Part shown: one piece after another, positions 8,521 to 17,598 of the stretch
Numbering within the stretch: position 1 is the stretch's first letter
How the letters are laid out: the number at the start of each line of letters is the position of its first letter
Source of the DNA: Gammaproteobacteria bacterium
GTDB lineage: Bacteria; Pseudomonadota; Gammaproteobacteria; Steroidobacterales; Steroidobacteraceae
Reading direction: 5' to 3'
Length of the DNA stretch: 52,826 nucleotides
Assembly: GCA_016874175.1 (NCBI GenBank)
Contig: VGUP01000003.1
Coordinates: 1-52,826 of the forward strand
The notes under the pieces: model-generated
The model's input: only the letters and a program-made list of their open reading frames with translations
Told to the model about the DNA's origin: nothing
Databases searched by the model: none
Program-made: the position numbers and the translations under genes

Positions 8521-8924
8521 TTCTTTGACTCCGCAGCACTCTGAAAAGCCAGCGAGACCGAATTGATGCAGTAACGCAGTCCCGTAGGCTGCGGTCCATC
8601 TTCGAAAACATGCCCGAGGTGAGCATCGCAATTGGCGCAGACCACTTCGGTACGCACCATGCCGTAGCTGTTGTCACGATGCTCGCGTACCCGATCGCCG
8701 GCGAACGGCGTCCAAAAACTTGGCCAGCCGGAGCCCGAGTCGTATTTGGTATCCGAATGAAACAGTTCGTTGTCACAGCAGACGCAGGCGTACACCCCAC
8801 GCTCTTTGTGATAGGTGTAGGCGCCCGTGAACGCGCGCTCTGTGCCCTTGTTGCAGGTTACTTCGAATGCCAGCGGCGAGAGCCGTGCGCGCAATTCTTC
8901 GGCGGTGGGAACGGGCTTGCTCAT
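8517..8924 (-). CDS. msrB: peptide-methionine (R)-S-oxide reductase
   Basis: A 135-aa cytosolic enzyme that reduces methionine-R-sulfoxide in proteins. Two CxxC pairs (CVCC and CANC) form the structural zinc site; the catalytic region GSGWPSFW and RYCINS with the nucleophilic Cys near residue 121 is intact. Length is typical of a stand-alone MsrB (E. coli 137 aa). No signal peptide. It lies 29 bases after htpG and overlaps the FKBP gene by 4 bases, so protein folding and repair functions are grouped in one leftward transcript. Confidence 0.93.
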   Translation of the reverse strand: MSKPVPTAEELRARLSPLAFEVTCNKGTERAFTGAYTYHKERGVYACVCCDNELFHSDTKYDSGSGWPSFWTPFAGDRVREHRDNSYGMVRTEVVCANCDAHLGHVFEDGPQPTGLRYCINSVSLAFQSAAESKK

Positions 8925-8953
8925 GGCCCGATTATGGCACGCCCCACGGCGGG

Positions 8954-10861
8954 TCAGCCTGATGCCATCAATTGCCCGAGCAACTTGTTGAGTCGGCGCA
9001 CGAACTCACCCGGGTTCGCGACCACCCCCGACTCGGCCAATTTGGCCTGGTCGTACACCAGCAGCGCGAGTTCGCCGAACTCGTCTTCGGCAGCGGTCGC
9101 GTCGAGTCGCTTGATGAGCGGATGGCCGACGTTGATCTCGATTGCGGGCTTTGCCTCCGGCACGGCTTGCCCCGTCGCCGCGAGAATACGGCGCATTTGC
9201 GCACCCATATCGCCCTCATCGAGCACCAGAACGGCGGGGGAATCGGCGAGGCGGGAACTGACCTTTACCTCAGCAACGCGCTCATCGAGCGCATCCTTGA
9301 TGCGCTTCAACAATTTCTTGTTTTCTTTAACGGCCTCTTCAGCGGCGGTCTTGTCGGCCGCGCCCTCGAGGGTGCCGAGCTCAAGATCGCCGCGCGCGAC
9401 ATCCTTGAAGCGCTTGCCTTCGAACTCGCGCACGTAGCCCATCATCCACTCATCGACACGATCAGCGAGCAACAGCACTTCGATGCCCTTGGCGCGCAAC
9501 TGTTCGAGGTACGGACTGCCGCGTGCCGCAGCGATCGAATCGGCGATCAAATAATAAATGCGCTCCTGGCCGCTCTTCATCCGGGCCGCATAGTCGGCAA
9601 GAGTTGCCTTCGGCTCGTCGGACTCTTCGCGGGTGCTCGCGAAGCGCAGCAACGGCAGGATCTTGTCGCGGTTCGCGGCATCTTCGCCTGTACCTTCCTT
9701 CAGCACTGGGCCGAATTCTTTCCAGAAGGTCACATACTTTTCCGGCTCTTCTTTGGCGATGCGGGCGAGCAAATCGAGCGCGCGCTTGGTAAGCGCGGCG
9801 CGCATGCCCTCGACCTCGGCATCTTTCTGCAACAACTCGCGGGAAACGTTCAGGGGCATATCATTGGAATCGAGCACGCCGCGGAAAAAGCGCAGATACA
9901 TCGGTAAAAACTGCTCGGCATCGTCCATGATGAAGACGCGCCGCACATACAGCTTCAGACCGCGCGAGGCGTCGCGCTGATAAAGGTCGAACGGGGCACG
10001 ACCCGGCACGTACAGCAACGAGGTGTACTCGCGCTTGCCCTCGACCTTGTTGTGGCTCCAGGCGAGCGGCTCGGCAAAGTCGTGTGCGATGTGCTGATAA
10101 AACTCTTTGTATTCTTCGTCCTTGAGATCGCTACGCGGGCGCGTCCACAGCGCCTGCCCCTGGTTGGCAGGCTCCCAATCGAGACTCGCTTCGCCCTCCT
10201 TGCGTATCAGCACCAGAAAGGCGATGTGATCCGAGTAGCGTCGGACCAGCGAGCGCAGGCGCCAGCCATCAGCGAATTCTTTGGCTTCTTCCTTGAGGTG
10301 GAGCACCACCATCGTGCCGCGCTCGTCGCGGGCGGCCGGCTCGATGGTGAACTCACCGTCGGCCTTCGAAGCCCAGCGGATACCGGACGCCGCAGGCTCA
10401 CCCGCTTTGCGCGAATAGACCTCGACCTCGTCGGCGACGATGAACGCCGAGTAGAAGCCCACGCCGAACTGGCCAATGAGCTTCGAATCCTTTTGCTGAT
10501 CGCCAGTCAGGCGCTTGACGAAATCTGCCGTGCCCGACTTCGCGATGGTGCCGAGGTGGGCGATCGCCTCCTCGCGATTCATGCCGATGCCGTTGTCACG
10601 GATCGAGAGGGTGCGTTTGCCGGCATCGAAGTCGATCCAGACCTTAAGCTCGGATTCGCCAGCGAGCAAATCCGGCTGCGCCAATGCCAGAAAACGCAAC
10701 TTGTCGTTGGCGTCCGAGGCATTGGAAATCAGCTCGCGCAGAAAAATCTCGCGGTGACTGTAGAGCGAATGGATCATGAGGCGCAGCAGTTCGCGCACCT
10801 CGGCCTGAAAACCGTGTTTCTCGGGGGCGGGAGCAGTACCCGCAGCAGTGGACTCGGTCAT
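8954..10861 (-). CDS. htpG: molecular chaperone HtpG (Hsp90)
   Basis: A 635-aa protein matching bacterial Hsp90 in length (E. coli 624). GHKL ATPase domain at about 15-230: [42 protein letters not shown]. Middle domain with [10 protein letters not shown] and PLNVSRE, then the C-terminal dimerisation domain; it lacks the eukaryotic MEEVD tail as expected. ATP-driven clamp chaperone working with DnaK. GGAG lies before the ATG. The N-terminus has a short Ala/Pro-rich addition before [10 protein letters not shown]. No heat-shock promoter was recognised upstream. Confidence 0.96.
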   Translation of the reverse strand: MTESTAAGTAPAPEKHGFQAEVRELLRLMIHSLYSHREIFLRELISNASDANDKLRFLALAQPDLLAGESELKVWIDFDAGKRTLSIRDNGIGMNREEAIAHLGTIAKSGTADFVKRLTGDQQKDSKLIGQFGVGFYSAFIVADEVEVYSRKAGEPAASGIRWASKADGEFTIEPAARDERGTMVVLHLKEEAKEFADGWRLRSLVRRYSDHIAFLVLIRKEGEASLDWEPANQGQALWTRPRSDLKDEEYKEFYQHIAHDFAEPLAWSHNKVEGKREYTSLLYVPGRAPFDLYQRDASRGLKLYVRRVFIMDDAEQFLPMYLRFFRGVLDSNDMPLNVSRELLQKDAEVEGMRAALTKRALDLLARIAKEEPEKYVTFWKEFGPVLKEGTGEDAANRDKILPLLRFASTREESDEPKATLADYAARMKSGQERIYYLIADSIAAARGSPYLEQLRAKGIEVLLLADRVDEWMMGYVREFEGKRFKDVARGDLELGTLEGAADKTAAEEAVKENKKLLKRIKDALDERVAEVKVSSRLADSPAVLVLDEGDMGAQMRRILAATGQAVPEAKPAIEINVGHPLIKRLDATAAEDEFGELALLVYDQAKLAESGVVANPGEFVRRLNKLLGQLMASG

Positions 10862-10954
10862 GGCAAATCTCCTCGGAACCCCAGACGGGTCTTGGGGTGC
10901 TAGCCGCCGATTTCAAGGGGCAGCGTCGAGAGTCGCCCGCGCAACGACGCACCA

Positions 10955-11008
10955 GGTCAGCTTGGCACAGGGTCGGCCTGGCACGAGGTCAGCCGGGAAC
11001 TGGTCAGC
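10955..11008. repeat. four imperfect GGTCRGC direct repeats
   Basis: GGTCAGC, GGTCGGC, GGTCAGC, GGTCAGC start at 10955, 10970, 10987 and 11002 (15-17 base period); the first two units extend as GGTCRGCYTGGCAC. They fill the gap between htpG and the end of ppnN and run into the ppnN stop. No function is apparent. Confidence 0.5.
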
Positions 11009-12392
11009 TACGGACGATGCGATAGCAAGGTACGTAGGCGGCACCCGGCAGCTTCATGCGCTGCTGCGCCACGAACCCCGTCAGCAACTCATCGAGCATG
11101 GCCATGATGGCCGGGTCGCCCACCAGCTCGAACGGCCCATGGCGCTCGATCGCGCGGATGCCGTGCTCCTTCACGTTGCCGCTGACGATACCGGAGAACG
11201 CCCGGCGCAGATCCGCAGCCAATTGGTGCGCCGGCTGCTCACGATGCAAACGCAAAGTACGCATCGAGGCATGGGTGACTTCGAACGGACGCTGGAATTC
11301 CGGATCGATCCGCAGCAGCCAGTTGAAATTGAAGGAGTCCGAATGTTTCTTGCGATAGTCGCGCACCTCGTCGACACTGCGATCCATGATGCGCGCCACT
11401 TCGGCCTGATCTTCGATCACGATGCGGATGCGATCGAGGGCAGCCTCGCCAACGGTTTTGGCGAGGAAGTCACGAATTTTTTCGAAGTAGGCCGCACTCT
11501 TGCGCGGCCCGGTGAGCACCACCGGGAAGCGTTGTTCGGCGTTGGCCGGATCGAGCAGGATGCCGAGCAGATAAAAGATTTCTTCGGCCGTACCCACACC
11601 ACCCGGAAAAACCACCAGGCCGTGCGCCACCCGCACGAAGGCCTCGAGACGCTTTTCGATATCCGGCATGATCACGAGATTATTGACGATCGGGTTCGGC
11701 GGCTCGGCGGCGATGATCCCGGGCTCGGTCAAACCGACGTAGCGGCCAGCGACGATGCGCTGCTTGGCATGGCCGATAGTTGCGCCTTTCATGGGGCCTT
11801 TCATGGCGCCAGGTCCGCATCCCGTACACACATCGAGCCCGCGCAGCCCGAGCTCGTAGCCGACGCGTTTGGTGTATTCGTACTCTTCGCGATTGATCGA
11901 ATGTCCGCCCCAGCAGACGATCAGGTTCGGTCGCGATTTATGATCGAGCAAGCGGGCGTTGCGCAGGATGTGGAACACCGCATTGGTGATCGACTGTGGC
12001 CGTGCCAGATCGAAGCGACCACTATCGACAATTTCATTGGCGGTATAAACGATGTCACGCAACACTGCGAACAGTAATTCTTTAGTACCCTGGATCATCT
12101 GCCCGTCGACGAAGGCCATCGCCGGGGCGTTGCGAATCTCGAGCTTGACACCGAAAGCGTGCCGCAAGATCCGAATGTCGAAGTCGCGATAACGATCGAA
12201 GATTTCGCGAGCGTCGTCGGTATCGCTACCGGCATTGAGAACGGCGAGTGCACACTGCCGAAAAAGCGGATAGAGGCCACCCTGCCCGGTCGACAACAAC
12301 TGCTCGATCTCGTCCTGCGACAGACTCTCGAGGGCGCCGCGCGGGGCGACGCGGGCGTCGACGACTTCGGGGATGACGATGCTGGTTTCCAA
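11004..12392 (-). CDS. ppnN: pyrimidine/purine nucleotide 5'-monophosphate nucleosidase
   Basis: I choose the TTG at 12392 (GGAG 6 bases upstream), giving 462 aa, near E. coli PpnN/YgdH (454); the tracked start would overlap the upstream L,D-transpeptidase gene. The product has the PpnN N-terminal domain (LYPLFRQCALAVLNAGS, FGVKLEI), the LOG-type core with CWGGHS, CTGCGPGAMKGPMKGA and the signature PGGVGTAEE, and the C-terminal domain ending GAAYVPCYRIV. It splits nucleoside monophosphates into base and ribose-5-phosphate and is controlled by (p)ppGpp in E. coli. Its place behind ribonucleotide reductase genes puts nucleotide synthesis and salvage on the same strand. Confidence 0.93.
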   Translation of the reverse strand: METSIVIPEVVDARVAPRGALESLSQDEIEQLLSTGQGGLYPLFRQCALAVLNAGSDTDDAREIFDRYRDFDIRILRHAFGVKLEIRNAPAMAFVDGQMIQGTKELLFAVLRDIVYTANEIVDSGRFDLARPQSITNAVFHILRNARLLDHKSRPNLIVCWGGHSINREEYEYTKRVGYELGLRGLDVCTGCGPGAMKGPMKGATIGHAKQRIVAGRYVGLTEPGIIAAEPPNPIVNNLVIMPDIEKRLEAFVRVAHGLVVFPGGVGTAEEIFYLLGILLDPANAEQRFPVVLTGPRKSAAYFEKIRDFLAKTVGEAALDRIRIVIEDQAEVARIMDRSVDEVRDYRKKHSDSFNFNWLLRIDPEFQRPFEVTHASMRTLRLHREQPAHQLAADLRRAFSGIVSGNVKEHGIRAIERHGPFELVGDPAIMAMLDELLTGFVAQQRMKLPGAAYVPCYRIVRS

Positions 12393-12436
12393 GAGGCACT
12401 CCGTGGTCGGCTTTGCGCAAGGATAGCCGGAGGGGA

Positions 12437-12940
12437 TCAGGGGCGGATGTTGATCGGCGTACCGTCGGCCACCAGCATCCAGAATTCCATCATGTCGGCG
12501 TTGGTAAGGGCGATGCAACCATCGGTCCAGTCCTCGCGAGCGTAGTGCTCCGGGGGCCAGCGCGGCTCGTTGGGTAGCCCGTGGACCATGATGGCACCGC
12601 CAGGCTTGACGCCGGCTTTGCGTGCTCGCGCTACATCACGCGAGTCCGGATATGACACGCGTACCGAGAGGAAGAACTCGCTGCGCGGATTGCGCGTATC
12701 GAGAACATAGCGGCCCTCCGGGGTTCTGAAGTCGCCTTCCTGCTGCTTGTGGCCGATCGGGTTGAGGCCCAAAGAAATCCGGTAACTGCGCAGCAGTCTG
12801 GATTTCTGCCACAACTCGAGCCGACGCTGTGCCTTGTGCACAACGACCTCGGTCGCTGCGGGCAGCTGCGTCAGCGTCGCCCGCGCAGCCGTGGGCAGCA
12901 GCGCGAGCACACAGAGCAAAACGATGACCGCCCGCGTCAT
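12437..12940 (-). CDS. exported L,D-transpeptidase (YkuD/YafK-type)
   Basis: Starting at the ATG at 12940 gives 167 aa with a signal peptide (AVIVLLCVLALLPTAARA); the tracked start lies inside mltD. The YkuD domain runs from about residue 28 to the end: ATEVVVHKAQRRLELW, GLNPIGHKQQEGDFRTPEG, the catalytic His in IMVHGLPN and the catalytic Cys in DWTDGCIALTN. The TDGC variant instead of SHGC is typical of the YafK/ErfK side of the family. It would form or cleave meso-DAP crosslinks, or attach proteins, in the periplasm. It follows mltD after 7 bases, so a transglycosylase and a transpeptidase are made together. Confidence 0.85.
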   Translation of the reverse strand: MTRAVIVLLCVLALLPTAARATLTQLPAATEVVVHKAQRRLELWQKSRLLRSYRISLGLNPIGHKQQEGDFRTPEGRYVLDTRNPRSEFFLSVRVSYPDSRDVARARKAGVKPGGAIMVHGLPNEPRWPPEHYAREDWTDGCIALTNADMMEFWMLVADGTPINIRP

Positions 12941-12947
12941 GCCGGGA

Positions 12948-14378
12948 TCAAAGGCTGGAGTCGGTCGACACCGAAGGGCTCGGCGGCGGGCTGCGTGCCG
13001 CACGATCGGCCAGCGTGGCCGGGCGCTCATCGGGCAGTTGCAGCGTCCGTCCGCGCCGCAGCTTAGCAGAAGTCGACAAGCCGTTGAGCTCGGCCACCCG
13101 GTTCACGTTGTAACCGTACTTCCGCGCGATCTGCCGCAGCGTCTCGCCCCTCTTGACCCGATGTGTCCGCGGCCCTACCTGCGCGACGAATAACTGGTTA
13201 GCACCCACGCGTTGAATGAATTCGACCGTCGTCATTTTCTGCTCGGCGGGCAGGCGCAATCGATAGCCGCGGGGCACGAAGCGCGAGCCGGACCAGACGG
13301 GCGGTCGCAGTGCCGGGTTGAGCTCGCGCAGTTGCGCCATCGGCACACCTAGCGTTCGCTCGAGCTGCGAGGTAGCGGCGTATCCCGGCATTTCGACCTC
13401 GTGAAAACTCATCTCCGGTGCGCGGACTAACCCAGGAAAATAGCGCGTGGCGTTTTGATCGATGGTGAGCGCGGCGAGGAACGACGGGAAAAAGTTTCGC
13501 GATGCAAAACCGAAGGAGCGACTCTGATAGCGGCGCGCGATGATGGCGAAATCGTCGGTACCCATGGTCTCACGTGCCCGGCGCATGCCGGCAGGACCGT
13601 GGTTGTAGGCCGTGATCGCCAGCGGCCAGCTGCCGAGCAGCCGGTAATTGTTAAGCAACAGGCGCGCCGCCGCTTCAGTCGAGCGAAACGGATCGAGTCG
13701 CTCATCGACGATATCATCGACGCGCATGTAGAGCCGACCGGTCGAACGCATGAACTGCCACAGGCCGGAGGCACCGACCTTCGAGTACGCCGTCGGCGTA
13801 AACGACGACTCGACATGCGGCAGCGCAGCCAGCTCGGGCGGCAAACCGAGGCGTGAGAAGGTCGATGCAATGTGCGACTCCCAGGTTCCGGAGCGCACGA
13901 TCCCGGCGCGAAAGCGGTCTGCCTGACCAAGCTGAAAACGCACTTCGTCGCGAGCTGCACGCAAACGCGCGGGCGTGGCCTCGCTCCCCCACAGCTCGAT
14001 CACGCGCCGGGCATCGGCTGAAGCCTGCGTGAGATCGCTGTGCTCTAGCGCCTTCGCGGCCTCATCGAGAGCGCTGTTCCAGCGCTCGCGAGCTTGGGAG
14101 ATTCGCTGGCGGCGCATGGCAGAACCGGACGGTCCCGCGGCGGTAAGATCGACAATTTCATAGACGACCGCGAGATTGCGCTCGTCGTGCATGAAGCCCT
14201 GCAGTGTGGTGATTTCGCTGTAGACGCGAATCCAGAAATCGACATCGCGCTGCAGTTCGGGGGGCCGCGGGATCTCCAGCGAGATGGCCGGGACCGCCGC
14301 CTGCTGCGCAGGCGCGACCGGCAGCAGGAAAAAGACTGTGACGAGAAGAGTGCTTGCTGTGGAAATTATCCGGCGCAA
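12948..14378 (-). CDS. membrane-bound lytic transglycosylase, MltD-like, with one LysM
   Basis: A 476-aa exported protein; TTG start 4 bases after the nrdJb stop, followed at once by a signal peptide (STASTLLVTVFFLLPVAPAQ). A long helical N-region leads to an SLT goose-lysozyme fold with the catalytic Glu in LPHVESSF, then GASGLWQFM, and AYNHGPAGMRRA. One LysM near residue 405-450 (HRVKRGETLRQIARKYG) binds glycan; E. coli MltD has two. No lipobox is obvious, so it may be soluble periplasmic. It cleaves MurNAc-GlcNAc with 1,6-anhydro formation. A low-complexity Ser/Pro tail follows the LysM. Confidence 0.88.
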   Translation of the reverse strand: MRRIISTASTLLVTVFFLLPVAPAQQAAVPAISLEIPRPPELQRDVDFWIRVYSEITTLQGFMHDERNLAVVYEIVDLTAAGPSGSAMRRQRISQARERWNSALDEAAKALEHSDLTQASADARRVIELWGSEATPARLRAARDEVRFQLGQADRFRAGIVRSGTWESHIASTFSRLGLPPELAALPHVESSFTPTAYSKVGASGLWQFMRSTGRLYMRVDDIVDERLDPFRSTEAAARLLLNNYRLLGSWPLAITAYNHGPAGMRRARETMGTDDFAIIARRYQSRSFGFASRNFFPSFLAALTIDQNATRYFPGLVRAPEMSFHEVEMPGYAATSQLERTLGVPMAQLRELNPALRPPVWSGSRFVPRGYRLRLPAEQKMTTVEFIQRVGANQLFVAQVGPRTHRVKRGETLRQIARKYGYNVNRVAELNGLSTSAKLRRGRTLQLPDERPATLADRAARSPPPSPSVSTDSSL

Positions 14379-14382
14379 GGCC

Positions 14383-15087
14383 TCACCCGCACTTGGAATC
14401 GCCGCAGTTCAGGCAGGTCATGCAGCCGTCCATCATCACCACGGCCGCCGTGCTGCACTTCGAGCAAAGCTGCGCGCCCTCGGGGAAGTGCGACTTTGCG
14501 AACGCATCGGCCTGCTTGCTGCGGGCTTCGAACTCGGCACGCTTTTCGTCGACGAGCTTCTTTTGATGCTCGTCGAGCTCGGGTCGACCCATGAGGCCGA
14601 TGGTCTGCAAGTGTTTCTCGATGACATAGCCGAGCTCGGCAATGATCGAGGGCATGAACTTGCCACCGGGCTGCCAATAGCCGCCGCGCGGATCGAACAC
14701 AGCTTTCAATTCTTCGACCAGGAAAGTGACATCACCACCCTTGCGGAACACGGCGGAAATGATGCGCGTCAGGGCAACGATCCACTGATAGTGATCGAGG
14801 TTCTTCGAGTTGATGAACACCTCGAACGGACGTCGCTGTTCGTACTCGGTACCTTCGTTGAGGATGATGTCGTTGATGGTCACGTACATCGCGTGATCGG
14901 AGACCGGTGTCTTGATTTTGTAGGTCGAACCGATCAGCACCTCGGGGCGCTGCACTTCCTCTGTGAGTCTGACGACTTTGCCACCATGCGACGTCGTGCG
15001 CTCGGGAGCTGCGGCAGGAGCCGGCTCTGCACCCGGCTTCTGCACACGATATTTGGAGATCTTGCGATCGATCTTAATAGCGGCCAT
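14383..15087 (-). CDS. nrdJb: class II ribonucleotide reductase, C-terminal part (NrdJb)
   Basis: A 234-aa product from ATG 15087 (the tracked TTG lies 2 codons upstream). It carries the TSCPD-type region and ends in a Cys-rich tail (CSKCSTAAVV, CMTCLNCGDSKCG) that supplies the redox-active cysteines and metal-binding pairs needed to re-reduce the active site. This is the small half of the split adenosylcobalamin-dependent reductase known from Pseudomonas. The SD overlaps the nrdJa stop, so the two subunits are translationally linked. Confidence 0.92.
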   Translation of the reverse strand: MAAIKIDRKISKYRVQKPGAEPAPAAAPERTTSHGGKVVRLTEEVQRPEVLIGSTYKIKTPVSDHAMYVTINDIILNEGTEYEQRRPFEVFINSKNLDHYQWIVALTRIISAVFRKGGDVTFLVEELKAVFDPRGGYWQPGGKFMPSIIAELGYVIEKHLQTIGLMGRPELDEHQKKLVDEKRAEFEARSKQADAFAKSHFPEGAQLCSKCSTAAVVMMDGCMTCLNCGDSKCG

Positions 15088-15100
15088 TTGCAACTGATCC

Positions 15101-17248
15101 TCAGAACTTGCCGTAGTAGCCTTCTTTCAAGGCGTCGTACAAATTTGCGGCGGTGTGTTTCTCGCCGTCGTATTCGATTTCCTCATCGCCCTTCACCGAC
15201 ACCTCGGAGCCGTCTTCGAGCGTGAACACGTAAGTGGTGTTCTTGAGGTCCTCTTCCTTGACGAGCACGCCCTGGAAAGCCTCTGGGTTGAAGCGGAAGG
15301 TCGTGCAACCCTTCAGCCCCTTCTCGTGGGCGTACAGGTAGATATCTTTGAAAGATTCGTACTTGAAGTCGGTCGGGACGTTCGCGGTCTTGGAGATCGA
15401 GGAGTCGATCCACTTCTGCGAGGCGGCCTGAATGTCGACGTGCTCGGTCGGCGTGATGTCGTCTGCCGTCGTGAAATAGTCGGGCAACTTCTCGGCCGGA
15501 TTGGTCGAGTTCGGCATGGCCTTCGAGTTGATGAGCTCGCGGTACGCGAGCAGCTCGAAAGAGAACACGTCGACTTTTTCTTTGGACTTCTTGCCTTCGC
15601 GAATGACGTTGCGGAAATAGTGATGCGCGAACGAGGGCTCGATACCGTTGCTGGCATTGTTGGCGAGCGACAGCGAGATTGTGCCGGTCGGCGCAATCGA
15701 GGTGTGGTGGGTGAACCGCGCACCGACCAGCGCCAGCTGATCGACCAGCGCCGGCGCCACCGTCGCCACACGCTGCATATAGCGGCTGTAGCGTGCGTGC
15801 AGCACGCGTCCGGGGATCTTGCTGCCGACCTTCCAGCCATCGCGCGCCATCTCGGGACGCTTGCGCAGCATCTCGGCAGTGACCGTGAACTCTTCGTTCA
15901 TGATCGGCGCGGGTCCTTTCTCGCGCGCGAGTTCGAGCGCCGCATCCCAGCCGGAAACCGCCATCTCTCGCGAGACGTCTTCGGTGAACTGCACGGACTC
16001 GGGCGAGCCGTACTTCATGCGCAGCAGCGCCATGGTGCTGCCGAGACCGAGGAAGCCCATGCCATGCCGGCGCTTACGCAGGATCTCGTTGCGCTGCCCC
16101 TCGAGCGGCAGTCCGTTGACCTCGACCACGTTGTCGAGCATGCGCGTGAATACTTTGACGACCTCGCGATACTCCGCCCAGTCGAACTCGATCTGCTCGG
16201 TGAAGGCGTTACGCACGAATCGCGTGAGGTTGACCGAACCCAGCAGGCACGAGCCATACGGCGGCAGCGGCTGTTCGCCGCAGGGGTTGGTGGCGCGGAT
16301 GTTCTCGCACCACCAGTTGTTATTCATTTCATTGACGCGGTCGATGAGGATGAACCCAGGCTCCGCGAAATCGTAGGTGGACGACATGATGACGTCCCAC
16401 ATGCGTCGCGCCGGCAGCGTCTTGTAGATCTTGCAGGCGACGAGCCCACTTTCGCCGACCACGAAGTTCTCGGAATAAGGCCACTCGCGCCAGACGTATT
16501 TGCTCTCGTCAGCAAGGTCGGGCTTGTCGGTTTCGAATTCTTTGCGCAGCAGCGGGAAAGCGAGCTTCCACTCGCGGTCCTCGCGGACTGCCTGCATGAA
16601 CTCGTCGGTGATCAGCAGCGACAGATTGAACTGACGCAGGCGGCCGTTCTCGCGCTTGGCGCGGATGAACTCCATGGCATCCGGGTGACCGACATCGAAG
16701 GTGCCCATTTGCGCGCCGCGACGACCGCCCGCCGACGACACCGTGAAGCACATCTTGTCGTAGATATCCATGAACGACAGCGGACCCGAGGTGTAGGCGC
16801 CGGCGCCCGAGACGTAGGCACCCCGCGGGCGCAGCGTCGAGAATTCGTAGCCGATACCGCAACCGGCTTTCAGCGTGAGACCCGCCTCGTGAACCTTGTT
16901 GAGGATGTCGTCCATCGAGTCGCGGATCGTCCCCGACACGGTACAATTGATGGTCGAGGTCGCCGGCTTATGCTCGAGCGCGCCCGCATTCGAGGTGATG
17001 CGGCCAGCGGGAATGGCCCCGCGACGCAACGCCCAAAGAAATCGCTCGTACCAATGCTCGCGCCGCGCGGTCGCTTCAACATCGGCGAGGGCGCGGGCGA
17101 CACGCTGGTAGGTGTCGTCCATGGTTTTGTCGATGGGATCGCCACTCTTGGCAACGAGGCGATATTTTTTGCCCCAAATGTCCATCGACGCTTCCTGGAA
17201 CGGAATACCGTCGACGTCTTTCGCCTCGAGTTTGACGACGCTGTTCAT
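15101..17248 (-). CDS. nrdJa: adenosylcobalamin-dependent ribonucleoside-diphosphate reductase, catalytic part (NrdJa)
   Basis: A 715-aa catalytic subunit using ATG 17248 (the tracked TTG, 6 codons upstream, overlaps the stop of a small ORF). Class II features: NCTVSGTIRDSMDDI, AGCGIGYEFSTLRPRG, the radical-site region NPCGEQPLPPYGSC, TGTISLSLANNASNGIEP and CTTFRFNPE. It converts ribonucleotides to deoxyribonucleotides with coenzyme B12, independent of oxygen, so the cell must make or import cobalamin. Oxygen-independent dNTP supply suggests life at changing oxygen. Regulation by NrdR is suggested by the palindrome at 17422-17437. Confidence 0.95.
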   Translation of the reverse strand: MNSVVKLEAKDVDGIPFQEASMDIWGKKYRLVAKSGDPIDKTMDDTYQRVARALADVEATARREHWYERFLWALRRGAIPAGRITSNAGALEHKPATSTINCTVSGTIRDSMDDILNKVHEAGLTLKAGCGIGYEFSTLRPRGAYVSGAGAYTSGPLSFMDIYDKMCFTVSSAGGRRGAQMGTFDVGHPDAMEFIRAKRENGRLRQFNLSLLITDEFMQAVREDREWKLAFPLLRKEFETDKPDLADESKYVWREWPYSENFVVGESGLVACKIYKTLPARRMWDVIMSSTYDFAEPGFILIDRVNEMNNNWWCENIRATNPCGEQPLPPYGSCLLGSVNLTRFVRNAFTEQIEFDWAEYREVVKVFTRMLDNVVEVNGLPLEGQRNEILRKRRHGMGFLGLGSTMALLRMKYGSPESVQFTEDVSREMAVSGWDAALELAREKGPAPIMNEEFTVTAEMLRKRPEMARDGWKVGSKIPGRVLHARYSRYMQRVATVAPALVDQLALVGARFTHHTSIAPTGTISLSLANNASNGIEPSFAHHYFRNVIREGKKSKEKVDVFSFELLAYRELINSKAMPNSTNPAEKLPDYFTTADDITPTEHVDIQAASQKWIDSSISKTANVPTDFKYESFKDIYLYAHEKGLKGCTTFRFNPEAFQGVLVKEEDLKNTTYVFTLEDGSEVSVKGDEEIEYDGEKHTAANLYDALKEGYYGKF

Positions 17249-17262
17249 GCCTGTTTCGGGCC

Positions 17263-17406
17263 TCAAAATCCGATAAAAACAACCAATTCATAGAGGACGC
17301 CAATAACGAGAGGACCCAAGGCCGCCAGAGGCACCCACGGATACTTGTTCTCTTTCTTGGTGGTGGGCCGAATAACGACCACTTCCCCTGCCCCCGACTC
17401 CTTCAT
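17263..17406 (-). CDS. 47-aa candidate membrane peptide at the head of the nrdJ transcript
   Basis: Too short for the ORF track. ATG at 17406, stop TGA at 17263-17265, immediately before nrdJa. The product starts with a charged, soluble segment (MKESGAGEVVVIRPTTKKEN) and ends in a single hydrophobic helix (YPWVPLAALGPLVIGVLYEL), so an N-in single-pass membrane peptide is likely. It lies wholly between the proposed transcription start (about 17441) and nrdJa, i.e. in the nrdJ leader. No strong Shine-Dalgarno is seen, which lowers confidence. I do not recognise the family. Either a real small protein co-made with the reductase or a leader ORF that affects nrdJa translation. Confidence 0.5.
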   Translation of the reverse strand: MKESGAGEVVVIRPTTKKENKYPWVPLAALGPLVIGVLYELVVFIGF

Positions 17407-17421
17407 CTGCGCATTGAACCC

Positions 17422-17437
17422 GCACAAGATGTTGTGT
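17422..17437 (-). promoter_or_regulatory. NrdR-box-like palindrome at the nrdJ transcription start
   Basis: On the minus strand ACACAACATCTTGTGC, close to the NrdR consensus as I recall it (ACACwATATaTwGTGT). It sits 10 bases downstream of the proposed -10, over the expected start site, a fitting place for NrdR repression of a reductase operon. Confidence 0.6.
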
Positions 17438-17447
17438 CGACGGCGAG

Positions 17448-17476
17448 AGAGTAAGCACGCCTCCGGAGAGCGTCAA
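17448..17476 (-). promoter_or_regulatory. sigma70-like promoter of the nrdJ operon
   Basis: On the minus strand TTGACG, 17 bases, TACTCT. Correct spacing and orientation for transcription of the small ORF, nrdJa and nrdJb, with the NrdR-like box just downstream. Confidence 0.6.
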
Positions 17477-17598
17477 GGCTTAATCTGCTTTTCGGATACG
17501 CTTATTTAGTTCAGATAAATCATGTACTTATAAAAAATCGGGCTGTAAAAGTCTTGTCTGTCTGATGTCAACAGCCGAATGCTGGTTGTAGTTTGCAA

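Noticed and set aside
10848-12077. 409-aa plus-strand ORF over ppnN
   Set aside because: Antisense of PpnN, which shows the PGGVGTAEE signature.
15155-17293. 712-aa plus-strand ORF opposite nrdJa
   Set aside because: Exact antisense of a well-supported reductase gene; low-complexity His/Arg-rich translation typical of GC-rich shadows.
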